Assembly: GCA_900759565.1 (NCBI GenBank)
Contig: CAAEVV010000029.1
Span: 1 to 23,549, forward strand
Direction of reading: 5' to 3'
Source: an uncultured Collinsella sp.
GTDB taxonomy: Bacteria > Actinomycetota > Coriobacteriia > Coriobacteriales > Coriobacteriaceae
Length of the DNA stretch: 23,549 bases
Position 1 is the first letter of the stretch; the number at the start of each line of letters is the position of its first letter. The notes below the pieces were generated by a model. The model saw only the letters and a list, made by a program, of their open reading frames with translations. It did not search any database and was not told where the DNA came from. Both the position numbers and the translations under genes were made by a program. Shown here piece by piece: positions 14,731 through 21,884 of this stretch.

Positions 14731-16052
14731 TCGACACCGAGCACGTTAAATGCGATACCTGCACTGCCCCCGAGCCCATGGAACTCGACGCCAGCGACGA
14801 GGCTTCGCGCGGCTGGCCCACCGTAGACATCGAGACCAACCCCTACAAGGCGCAGTTCCCGCTCTTCCAGCAGCACCCCGAGATCGCCTTCCTCGATAGC
14901 GCCGCCACCGCGCAGCGCCCTGCCTGTGTGCTCGACGCCGAGCGCGACTTCTATCAGCGCATGAACGCCAACCCCCTGCGTGGCCTGTACTCGCTGTCCG
15001 TCGAGGCAACCGACGCCATCGCGAAGGTCCGCCAGCAGATCGCCGACCTCATCGGCGCCTCACAGGCCAACGAGGTCGTCTTCACCCGCAACACGAGCGA
15101 GTCGCTCAACCTGGTCGCCAAGAGCTTTGCGCCCACAGTGCTCGAACCGGGCGACGAGGTCGTCATCACCATCATGGAACACCACTCCAACCTGATTCCG
15201 TGGCAGCAGGTCTGCCGCGAGACCGGCGCCAAGCTCGTCTACCTCTACCCAACCAAGACCGGCCAGCTCACCACCGAGGAGGTTCTTGCCAAGGTGGGTC
15301 CCAAGACCAAGATCCTGGCCGTGGGACAGGTCTCCAACGTGTTGGGCGTCGAGAACCCAGTCAAGAACCTCGGCAAGCTCGTGCACAAGTACGGCGGCTA
15401 CCTGGTCGTCGACGGTGCGCAGTCGCTGCCGCACATGCCGGTCGATGTGGCCGACCTGGGCGCCGACTTCTTTGCCTTTAGCGCGCACAAGGCTATGGGC
15501 CCTATGGGCATCGGCGTGCTGTGGGGCAAGATGGACCTGCTCAACGCCATGCCGCCCATGCTCACCGGCGGCGAAATGATCGACTCTGTCACCGAGCAGG
15601 ACGCCGTCTGGGCGCCCGTCCCCGAGAAATTCGAGGCCGGCACGCAGGACGCCGCCGGCATCTTCGCCACGGGCGCCGCCCTTGATTACCTGGTCAACAC
15701 GGTGGGTTACGAGAACATCCAAGCCCGCGAGCAGGCACTCGTCCACTACCTGATGGGCGAGCTCATGCAGCTCGACTTTGTCCAGATCATCGGCTCCATC
15801 TATTGGGACAACCACCACGGCGTTGTGAGCTTTAACGTCAGGGGCATCCACCCGCACGACGTCGCGAGCATCATGGACATGGACGGCGTCTGCATTCGCG
15901 CCGGTCACCACTGTGCACAGCCGCTGCTCACCTGGCTGGGCGTCGAGAACCTCGCCTGCTGCCGCGCCAGCGTGGCCTTCTACAACGACAAGGCCGACAT
16001 CGACAAGTTCATCGCCGGCCTGCATCACGTTTGGAGCACGTTCAATGGGTAA
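14727..16052 (+). CDS. sufS: Cysteine desulfurase SufS
   Basis: SufS is a PLP enzyme that removes sulfur from L-cysteine, giving alanine and an enzyme persulfide. This 441-residue protein has the class V aminotransferase fold. It has NTSESLNLVA near the cofactor phosphate, VDGAQSLPH (Asp for the pyridine N), SAHKAMGPMGIGVLWG with the Schiff-base Lys255, and RAGHHCAQPL with the persulfide Cys396, followed by CCRASVAFYN. Compared with the usual ~410 residues it has about 30 extra at the N-terminus, including C9-x2-C12 and an acidic Pro-rich stretch. A later start is not supported by a better ribosome site, and the ATGA overlap with sufD argues for this one. Sulfur is expected to pass to SufU. 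Confidence 0.96.
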   Translation: MIDTEHVKCDTCTAPEPMELDASDEASRGWPTVDIETNPYKAQFPLFQQHPEIAFLDSAATAQRPACVLDAERDFYQRMNANPLRGLYSLSVEATDAIAKVRQQIADLIGASQANEVVFTRNTSESLNLVAKSFAPTVLEPGDEVVITIMEHHSNLIPWQQVCRETGAKLVYLYPTKTGQLTTEEVLAKVGPKTKILAVGQVSNVLGVENPVKNLGKLVHKYGGYLVVDGAQSLPHMPVDVADLGADFFAFSAHKAMGPMGIGVLWGKMDLLNAMPPMLTGGEMIDSVTEQDAVWAPVPEKFEAGTQDAAGIFATGAALDYLVNTVGYENIQAREQALVHYLMGELMQLDFVQIIGSIYWDNHHGVVSFNVRGIHPHDVASIMDMDGVCIRAGHHCAQPLLTWLGVENLACCRASVAFYNDKADIDKFIAGLHHVWSTFNG

Positions 16053-16479
16053 TCTGTACACCTCCACCACATTTATGGAGCACAACTCGCACCCCGACTA
16101 TAAGTACGAGATGGATGCTCCCACGCACGAGCACGACGGCATCAACCCCAGCTGCGGCGACGAGCTCACGTTGCAGCTGCGCGTCGAGAACGGCGTGATC
16201 GAGGAGGCCTCCTTTACCGGCCACGGCTGCGCCATCAGTCAGGCCAGTGCCGACATCATGGCCGACCTCATCACCGGCGAGACCGTCGAGGAAGCTCACC
16301 GCTTGGCAGAGCTCTTCCTCGCCATGATCCGCGGCGAGCAGCTCTCCGAGGAGGACTTGGAAGACCTGGACGAAGCCGCCCAGCTCCAGGACATCTCGCA
16401 CATGCCCGCCCGCGTCAAATGCGCCGAGCTCGCCTGGCGCACCCTCGACGGCATGCTCGAGGGGCAAAATAATCAGTAG
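16045..16479 (+). CDS. sufU: Zinc-dependent sulfurtransferase SufU
   Basis: SufU accepts persulfide sulfur from SufS Cys and carries it to SufBCD by a zinc-ligand swap. The 144-residue protein has all ligands: NPSCGD (Cys37, Asp39), GHGCAIS (Cys62) and RVKCAELAW (Cys126). Between the last two cysteines it has the insertion that separates SufU from IscU. The start ATG at 16045 overlaps the sufS stop by 8 bases, the tightest coupling in the operon and consistent with equal amounts of SufS and SufU. A His/Asp-rich N-terminus of about 30 residues precedes the fold. The 3' end overlaps a regulator-like inverted repeat (16461-16489). Confidence 0.95.
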   Translation: MGNLYTSTTFMEHNSHPDYKYEMDAPTHEHDGINPSCGDELTLQLRVENGVIEEASFTGHGCAISQASADIMADLITGETVEEAHRLAELFLAMIRGEQLSEEDLEDLDEAAQLQDISHMPARVKCAELAWRTLDGMLEGQNNQ

Positions 16480-16489
16480 TATTTATCCC
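16461..16489. promoter_or_regulatory. Third operator-like inverted repeat at the end of sufU
   Basis: GGGGCAAA (16461-16468), 13 bases, TTTATCCC (16482-16489) repeats the pattern of the two sites before sufC, with the same 29-bp length as site 2. It is followed by AAATCTTA exactly as site 1 is: TCCCAAATCTTA occurs at both 11057-11068 and 16486-16497. The left half lies in sufU codons, so part of the match could be chance. Confidence 0.35.
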
Positions 16490-16508
16490 AAATCTTAAGA
16501 ATTTCGTT

Positions 16509-16550
16509 GGCCGAATCGCTTGACTAAGAGCGGTTCGGCCATTTTCTTTT
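16509..16550 (+). terminator. Rho-independent terminator of the suf operon
   Basis: Arms GGCCGAATCGCT (16509-16520) and AGCGGTTCGGCC (16529-16540) pair over 12 bp with one G-U, with an 8-base loop, then ATTTTCTTTT. It lies 30 bases past sufU and also shields the convergent transposase gene. Confidence 0.92.
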
Positions 16551-16556
16551 CTGCCT

Positions 16557-17366
16557 TTATTTCGATCCCTCGACCTGCGCGTCCACCTGAGCATAAGCGC
16601 GCACGATACGAGAGACGGTACTTTTGCCAATCCCGGTATACCGCTCAATCTGGCGCACCGTAAAACCGGCATCGTGCAATCCAAAAATAACGGTATCGCG
16701 CTGCGCCGGCGGTGCGACTTTAACCCCACGAAGCGGAACCCCGAGCTCCTTCGCCATCTTGTCGGCAAAGGCGTGGCGTTCCCATTCCGTCTCTTTCATA
16801 TCGCACAGCGCTGGCTCACTGCCGTCGGGCGTCGAAAGCGAATAGGCAATAAAGCCCTCGGCAGAACCAAAAAGCTCAAGCACGCAAGAAGGATCAGAAA
16901 ATCCCCTCGCGACATCGGCCGCGTCACCGTCGTAAGCGCACAAATGCTCCGGAAAGCTGCTCCAGGGATAACGCTCAATGAGACTGATGCCCGCCTCCTG
17001 CGGATCGGCGTGAACGGAGCGAATAGCCTCCATCACCTGCCAGTCGGTATCGAGCGAGCGCCGGTCAAAACGGTTCTGGAACAGATGCCCTGTGCGCCCC
17101 GTGCGTTTATTGAACCGCCGCGCGTACGTCAAAAGCAGCCGGTGCATCGCCGCGCTCATCCTGTCCTCGTAATCTGTAAGCACCAAATGCACGTGATTGC
17201 CCATAAGGCACCAGGCGATAACCGTCACGCCCGCCTTGCGGCAGCACTCGCGCATCAGCTCCAAGAACTCCCACCGGTCTTCATCGCCCTCAAAGATGAG
17301 CTGCTTGCCCACACCGCGGGCACAGACATGGTAAAAGCCGGTAACCGTTCTCCAAACGCGCTGCAT
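16557..17366 (-). CDS. RAYT-type (Y1/IS200-like) transposase
   Basis: This 269-residue HUH-superfamily protein has GNHVHLVL (metal-binding His58 and His60), and LLLTYARRFNKRTGRTGHLFQNRF with the likely nucleophile Tyr81 and the GHLFQxRF box typical of REP-associated tyrosine transposases. These enzymes cut single-stranded DNA at short hairpins. Residues about 235-262 (FTVRQIERYTGIGKSTVSRI) form a resolvase-like helix-turn-helix, an added DNA-binding part found in this subgroup. The start at 17366 has AGGGAG just upstream; the open frame continues 5' but without family similarity. No matching IS ends are seen, so it looks like a single-copy, perhaps domesticated gene. A candidate target hairpin lies at 19645-19711. 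Confidence 0.9.
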   Translation of the reverse strand: MQRVWRTVTGFYHVCARGVGKQLIFEGDEDRWEFLELMRECCRKAGVTVIAWCLMGNHVHLVLTDYEDRMSAAMHRLLLTYARRFNKRTGRTGHLFQNRFDRRSLDTDWQVMEAIRSVHADPQEAGISLIERYPWSSFPEHLCAYDGDAADVARGFSDPSCVLELFGSAEGFIAYSLSTPDGSEPALCDMKETEWERHAFADKMAKELGVPLRGVKVAPPAQRDTVIFGLHDAGFTVRQIERYTGIGKSTVSRIVRAYAQVDAQVEGSK

Positions 17367-17769
17367 GGCGCTCCCTTCGCCGGGATCTGCTTGCCATCCA
17401 ATACAGCACGATTGAAGCGTGCCATCAAAACATTCACGCAAAACAATTCGCTCGCGCGGCCAAAGGCAGTAAACAGGCGGCGAACGGCACCGTTGCAACA
17501 GGTCAACCCCTGCAACGCATACAAGAGCTGCCCAAAAGCTTGCCCAAGACGGACCCCCTCTACGGAAGTTCGCGACCACAGAACATAGAGTTAAACCGTT
17601 TCAATTAAAACTTCCGGACTTCTCGCTACGAAAACTGAGCCGTTCGCCGAATATTCCGTGCATTTCGCGGTATTATAGGGGTTGCATGTCATGTCCCTTT
17701 CGAAGGGTCGCCCGGCAATCGCCAGCCACGACCCCCAGACGGGACGCCAACACGATAGAGAGGAGAGGC
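17367..17769. other. Gene-free stretch with candidate promoter of the GGGtGRT operon
   Basis: I see no convincing gene in these 403 bases. An inverted repeat CGGAAGTT/AACTTCCG (17563-17570, 17609-17616) encloses 38 bases. TATTAT at 17671-17676 is a good -10 candidate for the downstream operon, but no clear -35 is seen. The resulting leader of about 90 bases could fold through GGGTCG and CGACCC arms near 17705-17735. Open frames crossing this region have poor ribosome sites and no recognizable similarity. Confidence 0.4.
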
Positions 17770-18504
17770 ATGCAGTACTCACAGGAAGTGGAGAACATGT
17801 GCCCCGTTGCCAAGGGTGCATACCACGGCCCCGCACCCATCCCCGAGGAGGGCAAGTGGGTCCAGGCTAAGGAGATTTCCGACATCTCCGGTCTTACGCA
17901 CGGTGTGGGTTGGTGCGCACCTCAGCAGGGCGCCTGCAAGCTCACGCTGAACGTCAAGGACGGCATCATCGAGGAGGCCCTCGTTGAGACCATCGGCTGC
18001 TCGGGCATGACCCACTCTGCCGCCATGGCTTCCGAGATCCTTCCCGGTAAGACCATCCTCGAGGCCCTCAACACCGACCTCGTCTGCGACGCCATCAACG
18101 TTGCTATGCGCGAGATCTTCCTGCAGATCGTTTACGGCCGCAGCCAGACCGCGTTCTCCGAGGGCGGCCTGCCCGTGGGCGCCTCCCTCGACGACCTCGG
18201 CAAGGGCCTTCGCTCTCAGGTCGGCACCATGTTCGGCACCAAGGCCAAGGGCGCTCGTTACCTCGAGCTCGCTCAGGGCTACGTCACCCGCATGGCTCTC
18301 AACGACAAGAACGAGATCATCGCGTTCGAGTTCCTGAACCTCGGCAAGTTCACCGACGCCGTCAAGGCCGGCAAGACCCCCGAGGAGGCCATCGCTGGCG
18401 CTATGGGCCACTATGGTCAGTGGGAGAACGCTGCCAAGTACATCGACCCGCGCACCGACGAGGAGACTCACTCCGTCGCCAGCGTGTTCCCGGTTCACGA
18501 GTAG
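17770..18504 (+). CDS. NifU/IscU-like iron-sulfur scaffold protein
   Basis: The 244-residue protein carries a NifU N-terminal-type domain with conserved Cys49 (GWCAP), Cys56 and Cys77 (IGCSGMTHSAAMASE), plus further Cys11 and a Cys near residue 101 (LVCDAI). These could hold a transient Fe-S cluster. The last 100 residues, ending in HSVASVFPVHE, extend beyond the classical IscU fold. It is the first gene of a pair with the GGGtGRT protein, 18 bases apart, an association I recognize from other anaerobes. The ATG at 17770 follows AGGAGAGGC; an in-frame ATG at 17686 would lie in the leader. Codons are strongly biased (Lys nearly always AAG, many GCT/GGT/CGT), suggesting high expression. It lies just past the suf operon but is separately transcribed. 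Confidence 0.9.
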   Translation: MQYSQEVENMCPVAKGAYHGPAPIPEEGKWVQAKEISDISGLTHGVGWCAPQQGACKLTLNVKDGIIEEALVETIGCSGMTHSAAMASEILPGKTILEALNTDLVCDAINVAMREIFLQIVYGRSQTAFSEGGLPVGASLDDLGKGLRSQVGTMFGTKAKGARYLELAQGYVTRMALNDKNEIIAFEFLNLGKFTDAVKAGKTPEEAIAGAMGHYGQWENAAKYIDPRTDEETHSVASVFPVHE

Positions 18505-18522
18505 AAAGGGAGGGAAATAACT

Positions 18523-19527
18523 ATGACTGTTACGTTCGAAGGTTACGAGCGCCGCGCTGACAAGATCAACAAGTGCCTCGCCGACAACGGCATCGCCTCC
18601 CTCGAGGAAGCTCTGCAGATCTGCACTGACAAGGGCTTCAACCCGCGTGAGATCGTCAACAACACCCAGTCCATCGCCTTCCAGAACGCCGAGTGGGCCT
18701 ACACCCTCGGTTGCGCTCTCGCTGTCAAGCGTGGCGCCAAGTCCGCTTCTGAGGCTGCCGCCATCATCGGCGAGGGCATCCAGGCCTTCACCGTTCCCGG
18801 CTCCGTCGCCGAGGACCGCAAGGTCGGTCTGGGCCACGGCAACCTGGGCGCTATGCTGCTCTCCGACGACACCGAGTGCTTCGCCTTCCTGGCCGGTCAC
18901 GAGTCCTTCGCTGCCGCTGAGGGTGCTATCGGCCTGGCTCTGAACGCCAACAAGGCTCGCAAGAAGCCGCTGCGCGTCATCCTCAACGGTCTGGGCAAGG
19001 ACGCTGCTCAGATCATCGCCCGCATCAACGGCTTCACCTACGTGAAGACCCAGTTCGACTACTTCACGGGCGAGCTCAAGGTCGTCGAGACCATCCCCTA
19101 CTCCGATGGTCCCCGCGCCGCCGTCAACTGCTACGGCGCCGACGACGTCCGCGAGGGCGTTGCCATCATGTGGCACGAGAACGTCGACATCTCGATCACC
19201 GGTAACTCCACCAACCCCACGCGCTTCCAGCACCCCGTCGCTGGCACCTACAAGAAGGAGCGCCTCGAGGCTGGCAAGAAGTACTTCTCCGTCGCTTCTG
19301 GTGGCGGCACTGGCCGTACCCTGCACCCGGACAACATGGGCGCCGGCCCTGCCTCTTACGGCATGACCGACACTATGGGCCGCATGCACTCCGACGCCCA
19401 GTTCGCCGGTTCTTCCTCCGTGCCTGCGCACGTCGACATGATGGGTCTCATCGGCATGGGCAACAACCCCATGGTCGGTGCCACCGTCGCCTGCGCTGTC
19501 GCCGTCGAAGAGGCCCTCAAGGCCTAA
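18523..19527 (+). CDS. GGGtGRT family protein (function unknown)
   Basis: The 334-residue soluble protein carries the name-giving SGGGTGRTLHPD at residues 260-266 (Pfam PF14057). The C-terminal third is rich in Gly, Met and His (GPASYGMTDTMGRMHSD, GSSSVPAHVDMMGLIGMG), which could be a ligand- or metal-binding region; this is a guess. The middle contains a Gly/His-rich KVGLGHGNLGAML and a possible nucleotide-binding-like RVILNGLGKDAAQIIARI. No signal peptide or membrane span is present. It has a strong ribosome site (GGGAGG) and the most biased codons in the window, so it is probably abundant. It follows the NifU-like gene and ends in a strong terminator. No reaction has been assigned as far as I know; an Fe-S-linked role is inferred from its partner. 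Confidence 0.92.
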   Translation: MTVTFEGYERRADKINKCLADNGIASLEEALQICTDKGFNPREIVNNTQSIAFQNAEWAYTLGCALAVKRGAKSASEAAAIIGEGIQAFTVPGSVAEDRKVGLGHGNLGAMLLSDDTECFAFLAGHESFAAAEGAIGLALNANKARKKPLRVILNGLGKDAAQIIARINGFTYVKTQFDYFTGELKVVETIPYSDGPRAAVNCYGADDVREGVAIMWHENVDISITGNSTNPTRFQHPVAGTYKKERLEAGKKYFSVASGGGTGRTLHPDNMGAGPASYGMTDTMGRMHSDAQFAGSSSVPAHVDMMGLIGMGNNPMVGATVACAVAVEEALKA

Positions 19528-19562
19528 TCGCGCCCGCGCGATGCTCAGATAGTTGAGCTTTG

Positions 19563-19599
19563 GAGCCGCTACCCACCCGGGTAGCGGCTCTTTTTGTTT
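19563..19599 (+). terminator. Rho-independent terminator after the GGGtGRT gene
   Basis: GAGCCGCTACCC (19563-19574) and GGGTAGCGGCTC (19579-19590) form a perfect 12-bp stem with an ACCC loop, followed by TTTTTGTTT. Confidence 0.96.
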
Positions 19600-19644
19600 G
19601 CCCCGTCTCAAATTGGTTACTCTTATTAGAAGGTCCGATGTATC

Positions 19645-19711
19645 AGTTGCGGTGAAATACGGACTGAATTGCATCCATACAGGCCAAAACAGTCCGTATT
19701 CCACCGCAACT
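19645..19711. repeat. 67-bp near-perfect hairpin in an intergenic stretch
   Basis: Arms at 19645-19666 and 19690-19711 are complementary over 22 bases with a single mismatch, which becomes a G-U wobble in minus-strand RNA. The loop is 23 bases. There is no T-run on either side, so it is not a classic terminator. It could be a REP/MITE-like repeat, a small structured RNA or a large protein-binding site. The rest of 19528-19848 holds the terminator at 19563-19599 and no gene that I can support. Confidence 0.75.
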
Positions 19712-19848
19712 TATCAAATAGGCCGACCGAAGTGGCCGAGTCCATCTGACGCCCACCTGCCATATTTACCCTTTACCGATTTGACGGGTCTTTGCGGCCC
19801 CATTGCCGATCACCCGTGCGACAATGCGCCGGACGAGAAAGGAATCCG

Positions 19849-21375
19849 ATGGAATCGACTGATGTACTGGTAATTGGATCTGGCATTGCGGGCCTTTGTG
19901 CCGCCATCGAAGCGGCACGCACGGGTGCAACCGTCACTGTGGCAAGCGCCGGCAAGACCATGAGTGGATCGAGCTTCTTCCCGGGTACCTGGGGCCTCGG
20001 CCTCATCGGTCCCGTCGACGAAGACGACGAGCAGGACCTCATCGACACCATCCAGACCGTCGGCGGCGGTGTCGCCGACCCCGAACTCGTCCAAACGTTC
20101 GTCCACGGCATTCCCCAAGCGATTGACTGGCTCGAGCAAGACCTGGGCGTTGAGCTCCAGCGTCCGCAAAGCGCCAAGAGTGCTCAACAAAAGCAATTTA
20201 TCCCCTGCTTTGACCACAAGACGCGCATGTGGCGCGGCCTCACCCGCAAGCCCCTTGAGGACGCTCTGACGACCTGGATCGAGTCGCTCGGCATTCGCCT
20301 ACTCCCCCGCCATGAGCTTATCGACCTTGTTGAGGACACGAACGGCAGAATAACCGGAACCGTACTCTACGACCTTACCGAAAATCGAATCGTGCCCTTT
20401 GCTGCCAAGGCCACGATCATCGCAGCCGGTGGCACAGGCGGCCTGTTCGAGCGCAGCCTTACGTCGGCTGATGTGCTCAGCTCCTCGCAGGCCATCGCAC
20501 TGGCGCACGGCGCAACACTTACTAATATAGAGTTCATGCAGATGATGCCCGGCTTCATCGAGCCCAGGCGTAACTTGGTCTTCAACGAGAAAACCTGGCG
20601 CTACGTGCATGTAGACCAGCCGGTAGATATTGCCGACGACAAGCTGAACGACCTGCTCGAGCAGCGCTCTGGATATGGTCCCTTCACGTCACGCTTGGCC
20701 TCCCGCGCTATCGATCTCGTCATCGATCAGGCAGGTGTCGAAGGCCTGGCACTCCACTACGACTTCCCCCGCGAGGATGTCCCAGAGTTTGTGCAGACCT
20801 TTGCCACCTGGCTGCAAGACGAGCACGGCATCGCCCCGACTGACGAGATGCGCGTTGCGATGTATGCCCACGCCGCTAACGGCGGCATCAAGATCGATAA
20901 GACCGCGCACACGGGCGTTGAGGGCCTCTACGCTTGCGGCGAGGCGACAGGCGGCATGCACGGCGCCGACCGCATTGGTGGCTTATCAAGCGCCAACGGC
21001 ATCGTATTCGGACGTATCGCGGGCGCATCGGCAGCCCTCACAGCGCAGAAAGAGCCTGAGGCGGCCCTGAAGGCGGATATCACCCTCCCCCAGTACGGCA
21101 TTGCCACAACAGATGCCGAACGCCTGACACACAGCCTTAGGCACACGATGAGCACCTTTTGCATGATCAACAGGACCGAAACAGGCCTATCCGAGGCACT
21201 ACACGAGCTTGAGGGCTTGAAGACGGAGGCAACGACCTTGAGCACACAGAAAGCCCAGGACAGCGAAGTCGCAGCCCTCGCCCGCCTGCAATCGCAGATT
21301 CAGCTGGCACAGGAAATGGTCAAAGCCATGCGCAAGCGGACCGAAAGCCTGGGTTCGCACTATCGAGCAGACTAA
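19849..21375 (+). CDS. FAD-dependent oxidoreductase, fumarate reductase/aspartate oxidase family
   Basis: The 508-residue flavoprotein starts MESTDVLVIGSGIAGLCAAIEAA, the dinucleotide-binding motif for FAD. It has KATIIAAGGTGGLF in the middle, and NGGIKIDKTAHTGVEGLYACGEATGGMHGADRIGGLSSANGIVFG near residue 360-400, the second FAD contact of the FrdA/SdhA/NadB fold. The His-containing HTMGG substrate loop of aspartate oxidase reads HAANGGIKID here. The C-terminal helical domain is shorter than in NadB or SdhA. No signal peptide, heme motif or covalent-flavin His is seen, and no iron-sulfur or nadA/nadC partner is adjacent, so the substrate is open. The ATG at 19849 has AAAGGA 5 bases upstream. 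It is transcribed alone. Confidence 0.85.
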   Translation: MESTDVLVIGSGIAGLCAAIEAARTGATVTVASAGKTMSGSSFFPGTWGLGLIGPVDEDDEQDLIDTIQTVGGGVADPELVQTFVHGIPQAIDWLEQDLGVELQRPQSAKSAQQKQFIPCFDHKTRMWRGLTRKPLEDALTTWIESLGIRLLPRHELIDLVEDTNGRITGTVLYDLTENRIVPFAAKATIIAAGGTGGLFERSLTSADVLSSSQAIALAHGATLTNIEFMQMMPGFIEPRRNLVFNEKTWRYVHVDQPVDIADDKLNDLLEQRSGYGPFTSRLASRAIDLVIDQAGVEGLALHYDFPREDVPEFVQTFATWLQDEHGIAPTDEMRVAMYAHAANGGIKIDKTAHTGVEGLYACGEATGGMHGADRIGGLSSANGIVFGRIAGASAALTAQKEPEAALKADITLPQYGIATTDAERLTHSLRHTMSTFCMINRTETGLSEALHELEGLKTEATTLSTQKAQDSEVAALARLQSQIQLAQEMVKAMRKRTESLGSHYRAD

Positions 21376-21421
21376 ATCGATTCTCACTTTGAGTTTGATC
21401 ACAACTTCTCAACATGCATCG

Positions 21422-21500
21422 AGCCCCGTGAGCATGATTCCCCTAAGGAGAACACGCCTACGGGGCTTTAGCCGTGTTTCCCTAAGGGAATCACGGTGCA
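21422..21500. repeat. Cluster of overlapping palindromes after the flavoprotein gene
   Basis: AGCCCCGT (21422-21429) pairs with ACGGGGCT (21460-21467), which is followed by TT and may act as a weak terminator. A second imperfect pairing joins the CCGTGA...TTCCCC...GAACACG elements (about 21425-21455) with CGTGTTTCCC...GGAATCACGG (21473-21496). TTCCCTAAGGGAA (21478-21490) is itself a palindrome. No gene is seen in 21376-21765. Confidence 0.4.
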
Positions 21501-21505
21501 GATTA

Positions 21506-21609
21506 CTCAGCTCCGCGCCCTTTCGGGTTCGACCCCATGCGTGGTCAACAAAAAACGACCAGCCTGAGCCAGTCGCTTTAACAATCTTTGGGTGGGCCGT
21601 CAGGGGGTC
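21506..21609. repeat. Direct repeat copy A (104 bp) with tRNA-Lys 3' fragment
   Basis: This block is nearly identical to 21682-21785. It holds a GGGTTCGACCCC T-arm-like string, a terminator (21550-21576, minus) and, at its right end (about 21589-21609), a copy of the last ~20 bases of the tRNA-Lys gene with one inserted G, after which the similarity stops. It is therefore a truncated tRNA relic, not a working tRNA. Confidence 0.8.
21550..21576 (-). terminator. Second-copy terminator behind the tRNA relic
   Basis: On the minus strand GCGACTGGC, TCAG, GCTGGTCGT and then a run of T form a 9-bp stem with G-U pairs. It is the counterpart of the 21726-21753 terminator within the duplicated block. 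Confidence 0.65.
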
Positions 21610-21681
21610 AGCCTGCTGCGCAGGCGGTCACTGCGGCGCTTCGCGCCTTGCGCGCTGCGCTGGCAAATGCTTACGCATTTC

Positions 21682-21785
21682 CTCAGCTCCGCGCCCTTTC
21701 GGGTTCGACCCCATTTGAGGTCAACAAAAAAGCGACCAGCCGAAGCCAGTCGCTTTAACATGCTTTGGTGGGCCGTCAGGGGGTC
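21682..21785. repeat. Direct repeat copy B (104 bp) reaching into tRNA-Lys
   Basis: This copy aligns end to end with 21506-21609, with only a handful of differences and the same total length. Its right end is the genuine 3' end of the first tRNA-Lys gene. The 72 bases between the copies hold three small hairpins: GCCTGC/GCAGGC, GGCGC/GCGCC and AAATGC/GCATTT. Confidence 0.8.
21726..21753 (-). terminator. Terminator of the tRNA operon, UUCG tetraloop
   Basis: On the minus strand GCGACTGGC-TTCG-GCTGGTCGC forms a 9-bp stem (two G-U) capped by the very stable UUCG loop and followed by six T. It lies about 12 bases past the last tRNA-Lys. Confidence 0.9.
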
Positions 21786-21841
21786 GAACCCTGGACCTTG
21801 GGATTAAGAGTCCCCTGCTCTACCAACTGAGCTAACGACCC
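21766..21841 (-). tRNA. tRNA-Lys (CUU), second copy in transcript
   Basis: The 76-base gene includes an encoded CCA. The acceptor GGGTCGT pairs with ACGGCCC over 7 bp (one G-U). The D-arm reads TAGCTCAGTTGGTAGAGCA, the anticodon loop CTCTTAA gives CUU (Lys), and the T-arm is CAGGG-TTCGACC-CCCTG. It is almost identical to its upstream neighbour; the clear differences are in the T-loop. Confidence 0.95.
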
Positions 21842-21884
21842 AAAACTAAAGTCCGTTGTGGCGAACTTTAGAGGAGATATCGTG

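Noticed and set aside
17651..17676. A degenerate copy of the 19645-19711 hairpin arm near the GGGtGRT promoter
   Set aside because: The resemblance is limited to about a dozen scattered bases and there is no second arm, so chance is likely.
17779..19704. A 641-codon open frame on the minus strand opposite the NifU-like and GGGtGRT genes
   Set aside because: It arises from codon bias of the two real genes on the other strand; its composition is Gly/Val/Asp-rich with no recognizable domain.
21589..21609. A third tRNA-Lys gene
   Set aside because: Only about 20 bases of the 3' end match; the D-arm, anticodon and 5' acceptor are absent.
21506..21785. CRISPR-like repeat array
   Set aside because: There are only two 104-bp copies, one of which includes part of a tRNA gene; there are no short regular repeats and spacers and no cas genes.
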